DNA of 64,000 nucleotides from Phorcus lineatus (taxonomy: Eukaryota > Mollusca > Gastropoda > Trochida > Trochidae): positions 47,455,877-47,519,876 of the forward strand of contig OV121081.1 of NCBI GenBank assembly GCA_921293015.1, given 5' to 3'. The translations under genes were made by a program, and so were the position numbers. Positions 62,401-64,000 of this stretch are shown here, one piece after another. The stretch's first letter is position 1; each line of letters starts with the position of its first letter. The notes under the pieces were generated by a model that searched no databases, was not told the DNA's origin, and saw nothing but the letters and a program-made list of their open reading frames with translations.

Positions 62401-63919
62401 TCATCTCGACTCTCAAAATGGACCCATGCGGAACTAAGGTTTTGGTGATTAAATAATTCCCTAGCATGTCCTCAGATTCGTTGCTTCCAAAACTTATTAC
62501 ATAACTGATGGTTTTCGTGCATGAACTAATTCCAAACTATTGTTAATCTAGAGAACACCTCATGTCCATGTGCAGACCCACCGTCCCCCTTGGACGGTGA
62601 CATCGAGAACTGCACAACATTGGAACGCTTCGACTACTTCGACTCAAGTCGGGCTTCCTTCGCTCTCACCTTTGTAGCCCTTGGACTCTGTGTACCTCGT
62701 ATGTATGCCAATGATAGTAATTTTAGTAAAAGTAAAGTCCAAAAACATGAATTCCCATTTACACTAGAATCAAAATTACGTTAAGTGAGATTTATTCTAA
62801 TGGGATTGATTAACATCTTTACTTGCCATACTTTTGCCTCATAAACGTGAAACGATTTGTAACTATATCGCGTCGTTGTTGTAGGCCATTGAATTACCAG
62901 ATCTGAAATATTCTTATATTCCAATTTTACTTAAATCTTCCATGTGCCACTGCAGGTTCGTCAAAGAAATTTGAAAGCATCAGTGCGCCATCATATTTTA
63001 CGTCAATGTCTCTAAAGATGTAGTCACATCTCATATATTATGAATGTTTATTGCAGTTACTATTGGTATACTCATTCTCATGGCGAAACATCGAGAAAGG
63101 CAGATAGCAGCTGCCAAAAGGAGACGACCTGAAAAACCGGAAACCGACCCAAACAAGTTTAACGGTAAGTTCACGCTTGCGCTCTATGCAGATGTTTGCG
63201 TGTTACGGAGCTTTTGTTTTAAAGGCACCATTGCACAACACTTGTCCTTGATTTAAAGAAACTGCGAAGAACAAAATGGCAGCTGTTACAATGTACAGTT
63301 ATTGCGAAAGAGGTGATATTTCAGTTTTTAAAAAAACTTATGCTGTAGAAGATAAATAAAGTGGATATACCTACATAAAGACTGTATTGAAACTTTCCAA
63401 ATACCAACATGCTGCTCTCATTTACCGCTTAGCCGTTTTTAGCAGTCCTACCTTGTGATTTTGTTCAAGTTCAGAGCAATTTTGTAATAACCATTTAATG
63501 ACTGCGACCGTTAGATATTTATAAACATCGTTGAAATCAAATCAATCGGTAGGGATCTAAAAAGGATATCTGTGTTTTATCCAAATCCAATGTCTCCTTC
63601 AATAATTTTTAATTGCTAAAAACACTAATTTCGTTTAATTCAACTTCTTGCTCTATGAGAAATCAGCCGTACTAAGGAGTCACGGTCAGTCACCAACTGT
63701 ATTCTTGCAGCTATTGAGTGGGTCGGTCCAAAATCTGGTGAGAGAAATGTGAAAGTTCAGCTAAACCGAGACCGGAAGAAGATCGACGTCACAGACAAGA
63801 CGGGGAAGACTCTACGTTTGATAGATCTGCGCTACACCCAGAAGGCAGTTCACATCCGGTTGTCAGATGACTCTCAACTAGATGTGATGTCGGTCAGGGT
63901 ACCAGGAGAAATAGACTTG
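41436..63919 (+). CDS. DUOX: Dual oxidase (DUOX), N-terminal 741 residues, 3' end off-window
   Basis: Sixteen exons join in consistent phase (2223 nt): 41436-41496, 48528-48608, 49038-49199, 50743-50930, 51432-51651, 52480-52655, 53430-53520, 54244-54340, 55182-55287, 56424-56529, 59152-59348, 59753-59937, 61834-61946, 62576-62698, 63057-63164, 63711-63919. DUOX makes H2O2 at the cell surface from cytosolic NADPH. Seen: signal peptide (1-20); peroxidase-homology domain (about 25-590) opening ADGWYNNLLHPDWGG; Arg243 and Glu246 in LGNPRGNEN; proximal haem His349 in RYGHT; GQQVVEE (102-108) where peroxidases carry the distal His, which is absent; RGRDHGLPGYN; a membrane helix (about 622-645) followed by a basic stretch; and the start of the pleckstrin-like region. 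N-glycosylation sites include NHT, NQT, NVS and NVT. EF hands and oxidase core lie to the right of the window. The exon 11 donor is weak. Confidence 0.93.
45915..46265. repeat. Three-unit tandem repeat in DUOX intron 1
   Basis: Three units of about 123 bp, each carrying cagtaacgagtgaccaaggt followed by cgtgtttctcca-type sequence and aagtgatggg. It explains the open frame of 138 codons on the minus strand here. Confidence 0.85.
47968..48093. mobile_element. Small hairpin element
   Basis: Near-perfect inverted arms of about 35 bp (tgggttaggacaattgtatg at the left, catacaattgtactaaccca at the right) enclose a loop with a GT run. The transcript would fold into a strong stem. It may be a tiny foldback transposon. 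Confidence 0.75.
48528..48608 (+). CDS. DUOX: DUOX exon 2
   Basis: Acceptor ttactccttttttag; encodes ESKDGEFELTPADGWYNNLL and HPDWGGI; donor gtaggtgt. Phase 1 at both ends. The end of the exon and its donor are repeated in the intron. Confidence 0.92.
   Translation, partial: NPRMGSLNLPPLTDGITTYFIQTGEA
48609..48850 (+). repeat. Tandem copies of DUOX exon 2 end plus 5' splice site
   Basis: Units of about 77-81 bp. Copies of the exon end (cgtccagactggtgaggcat) followed by gtaggtgt place intact donor look-alikes at 48686 and 48763. A fourth copy at 48844 reads gcaagg. Use of any of these adds an in-frame stop a few codons after the normal junction. Confidence 0.9.
49038..49199 (+). CDS. DUOX: DUOX exon 3
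   Basis: Acceptor cgattacatttcag, donor gtatgtg, phase 1 at both ends, 162 nt. Encodes DGQLLRRSPTAYSDGVFEP through RNALMTFF of the peroxidase-homology domain. Confidence 0.95.
49200..50742 (+). other. DUOX intron 3
   Basis: 1.5 kb of AT-rich DNA. Nothing recognisable beyond chance open frames. Confidence 0.6.
50743..50930 (+). CDS. DUOX: DUOX exon 4
   Basis: Acceptor ctctcgctacag, donor gtgagtg. Encodes GQQVVEEIMDSQRPGCPREF through SPNNPRQQ. The GQQVVEE stretch aligns with the distal haem region of animal peroxidases and lacks the distal His. Confidence 0.95.
51432..51651 (+). CDS. DUOX: DUOX exon 5
   Basis: Acceptor ctttaaatccag, donor gtaagctt. Encodes LNEITPYIDGNLMYG through LRPVTRFW, ending in phase 1; Arg238 is completed by exon 6. 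Confidence 0.94.
51954..52479 (+). repeat. Decayed tandem copies of the DUOX exon 6 splice acceptor
   Basis: About eight degenerate units of 60-75 bp. Each resembles cgcctacaggtttaggtaac plus cacgaggcaatgagaat, which is the true exon 6 acceptor and first bases. AG acceptor look-alikes remain at 51966, 52281, 52356 and 52416. The unit nearest the exon is the best preserved. Confidence 0.88.
52480..52655 (+). CDS. DUOX: DUOX exon 6
   Basis: Acceptor attcgcctacag, donor gtcagtc. Encodes LGNPRGNENPLLLSFG through KRVIAQHQ. Arg243 and Glu246 correspond by eye to the catalytic Arg and haem-linked Glu of mammalian peroxidases. Confidence 0.95.
53430..53520 (+). CDS. DUOX: DUOX exon 7
   Basis: Acceptor ttttgtgctttcag, donor gtacgttc. 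Encodes KIVLYDWLPVFLKVDQNQTI to DHPYA; ends in phase 1. Confidence 0.95.
53579..54018. mobile_element. Foldback element in DUOX intron 7
   Basis: Inverted arms of about 130 bp (cagtctgattaaaatcgacc at the left, ggtcgattttaatcagactg at the right) enclose about 165 bp. The arms match closely along their length. Similar tttaagc sequences flank it but do not form an exact target duplication. No coding capacity. Confidence 0.85.
54244..54340 (+). CDS. DUOX: DUOX exon 8 (proximal haem His)
   Basis: Acceptor tgactatacag, donor gtgagtg, ends in phase 2. Encodes GYNPNIHPGISQEMQ and AALRYGHTHVVAGVLT. His349 in RYGHT matches the proximal haem ligand of animal haem peroxidases. Confidence 0.95.
55182..55287 (+). 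CDS. DUOX: DUOX exon 9
   Basis: Acceptor ttttctaccag, donor gtaaca. Encodes NVSGDQCIERKTFLTTGDG through CQAYWRSQ. Confidence 0.94.
55636..55960 (+). repeat. Dispersed repeat C, copy 2
   Basis: Homologous to 16683-16990: starts tgaaacgagcgaaagcc, contains ggccgccattgtaacggcgg and atgacgtcac, and ends near gggcgattaataaaag. It lies in DUOX intron 9. Confidence 0.55.
56424..56529 (+). CDS. DUOX: DUOX exon 10
   Basis: Acceptor ccggtgttttag, donor gtacgta. Encodes EVLAEQNSLNMSEIMLGMVY through MVPDLR, ending in phase 1. Confidence 0.94.
56570..57145. repeat. Palindrome-bearing minisatellite in DUOX intron 10
   Basis: Degenerate units of about 36 and 60 bp built on the 14-bp palindrome attgtttaaacaat, with gatcataatctaggaatg-type spacers. 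It starts about 40 bp after the exon 10 donor, but the unit does not contain exon sequence. Confidence 0.85.
57380..59151 (+). repeat. Degenerate array resembling the DUOX exon 11 splice acceptor
   Basis: About 25 degenerate units of 55-60 bp, such as gatactaaatattcaaaacc plus ttctccggaaaacctcagct. The true junction, tactaaatattttatacttt then ttccag and GAGACCTG, has the same layout. One unit near 58110 reads ttccccag followed by aaacctgacctc. A SINE interrupts it (57673-57936), and 58330-58670 is mostly non-repetitive. Confidence 0.75.
57673..57936 (-). mobile_element. SINE family II with target-site duplication
   Basis: Flanked by the 14-bp duplication ccaaaccattaggg (57659-57672 and 57937-57950). 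On the minus strand it runs from the B box (GGTTCGAATCCCGCC) through CTCGGCAACTTTGTC to a (CTCACC)n tail; the A-box part of the tRNA head is missing. The intact duplication shows a fairly recent insertion into the array. Confidence 0.9.
59152..59348 (+). CDS. DUOX: DUOX exon 11
   Basis: Acceptor tactttttccag. Encodes DLFGPLDFSRRDLAALNIQ, RGRDHGLPGYNQIRKAYNL and EGDYSTELPA. The end is inferred: the frame meets a stop at 59396, and the only donor-like GT before it in the phase required by exon 12 is at 59349 (gttaga), a weak match to consensus. Confidence 0.8.
59753..59937 (+). CDS. DUOX: DUOX exon 12
   Basis: Acceptor gtatgtttatgcag, donor gtgagtg, ends in phase 2. Encodes ILNELKKLYGNTEAPDELDI, then FTGGLLETSPDGPGD and RDADRFWYENRDNG, the conserved end of the peroxidase-homology core. 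Confidence 0.94.
60000..60108 (+). mobile_element. SINE family II, internal fragment
   Basis: gctcggcaactttgtctgga through ttctatatgcagtaag to cagcgctgtaccacc matches the SINE body read on the minus strand at 57673-57936. Head and tail are missing. Located in DUOX intron 12. Confidence 0.7.
60571..61019 (+). mobile_element. Inverted-repeat element A (MITE), copy 4, 3' tip lost
   Basis: Starts TTAA-AGAGCCACTCCGTGA like the complete copies and stays homologous to aactcacgga at about 61018. The last bases of the right inverted repeat are then replaced by a Tc1-like transposase fragment. Located in DUOX intron 12. Confidence 0.8.
61017..61274 (-). pseudogene. Tc1-like transposase, N-terminal fragment
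   Basis: Minus-strand frame starting MKNEKMTLQQRERAIRM, with a helix-turn-helix (NTHAARMLGCHHTTVTRLMQ) and the linker DRPRSGRPRVIT typical of Tc1-like transposases. Such a domain binds the transposon's inverted repeats. It stops after about 85 residues, where sequence changes abruptly to inverted-repeat element A, so the DDE catalytic domain is absent. Its ATG is intact. Confidence 0.85.
61834..61946 (+). CDS. DUOX: DUOX exon 13
   Basis: Acceptor ttattcttttcag, donor gtgagtg, ends in phase 1. Encodes LFTDDEIAIINNVTLRDI through LLPTNVFIC. Contains the glycosylation site NVT. Confidence 0.94.
62576..62698 (+). CDS. DUOX: DUOX exon 14 (start of membrane helix)
   Basis: Acceptor tgtccatgtgcag, donor gtatgt, ends in phase 1. 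Encodes DPPSPLDGDIENCTT, the hinge FDYFDSSRAS and most of the first transmembrane segment (FALTFVALGLCVP). Confidence 0.92.
63057..63164 (+). CDS. DUOX: DUOX exon 15 (end of helix, basic stop-transfer)
   Basis: Acceptor gaatgtttattgcag, donor gtaagttc. Encodes TIGILILMAKHRERQ and the basic AAAKRRRPEKPE segment that should face the cytosol. Ends in phase 1. Confidence 0.93.
63711..63919 (+). CDS. DUOX: DUOX exon 16 (pleckstrin-like region)
   Basis: Acceptor gtattcttgcag, donor gtgaga at 63920. Encodes AIEWVGPKSGERNVKVQL through VMSVRVPGEIDL, the intracellular region between the first helix and the EF hands. The frame would run on to a stop at 63985 if the donor were not used. Confidence 0.88.
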
Positions 63920-64000
63920 GTGAGAAATATATCAGGGTATTTGAGGAAGCTACGCGGATATTTATACTTTAATGAAGCTGGATAGAAATAGTAGTTCAAA

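Overview
This window is animal nuclear DNA, most likely from a mollusc and probably a bivalve. It is AT-rich, its genes are split by GT-AG introns, and the space between exons is filled with tRNA-derived SINEs, inverted-repeat elements, decayed LINEs and minisatellites. The motif TACATGTA and relatives, common in bivalve DNA, recur throughout. Nothing here is prokaryotic: no operons, no CRISPR. The taxon is inferred; no marker gene is present.

Three protein-coding loci can be supported. (1) At the left edge is the last coding exon of a plus-strand dual oxidase or NADPH oxidase whose body lies off-window. It encodes the end of the NADPH-binding lobe and the C-terminal ENF. A tandem duplication of about 7.4 kb (unit 1 from base 1, unit 2 from 7393) carries this exon twice, at 1998-2120 and 10762-10884. 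The two copies differ at four positions, all silent. (2) At 30711-22186 on the minus strand, three exons encode a 176-residue secreted cysteine-rich protein. Its C-terminal half has the cysteine spacing of a Spatzle/neurotrophin-type cystine-knot cytokine. (3) From 41436 to the right edge on the plus strand, 16 exons encode the first 741 residues of a second dual oxidase (DUOX): signal peptide, peroxidase-homology domain, first membrane helix and the start of the pleckstrin-like region. The EF-hand and oxidase parts lie off-window.

Layout: 1-15367, tandem duplication with the two terminal DUOX exons; 15370-16660, decayed LINE; 16660-21590, no gene seen; 22186-30711, cystine-knot gene with a foldback element in its second intron and about 2.9 kb of minisatellite in its first; 30712-41435, repeats including a second LINE, a TTAA-flanked inverted-repeat element, a 40-bp and a 102-bp minisatellite; 41436-63919, the DUOX gene.

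The most unusual signal is in the introns. In both complete loci, tandem arrays appear to be built from the neighbouring splice junction. Next to DUOX exon 2 the unit contains the exon end and its 5' splice site. Before DUOX exons 6 and 11, and before exon 2 of the cystine-knot gene, the unit contains the 3' splice site plus the first bases of the exon. The arrays would present rows of decoy splice sites. Functionally, the neighbourhood pairs two H2O2-producing oxidases with a possible Toll-type ligand. This suggests an epithelial or immune redox locus, but that link is inference from position only.
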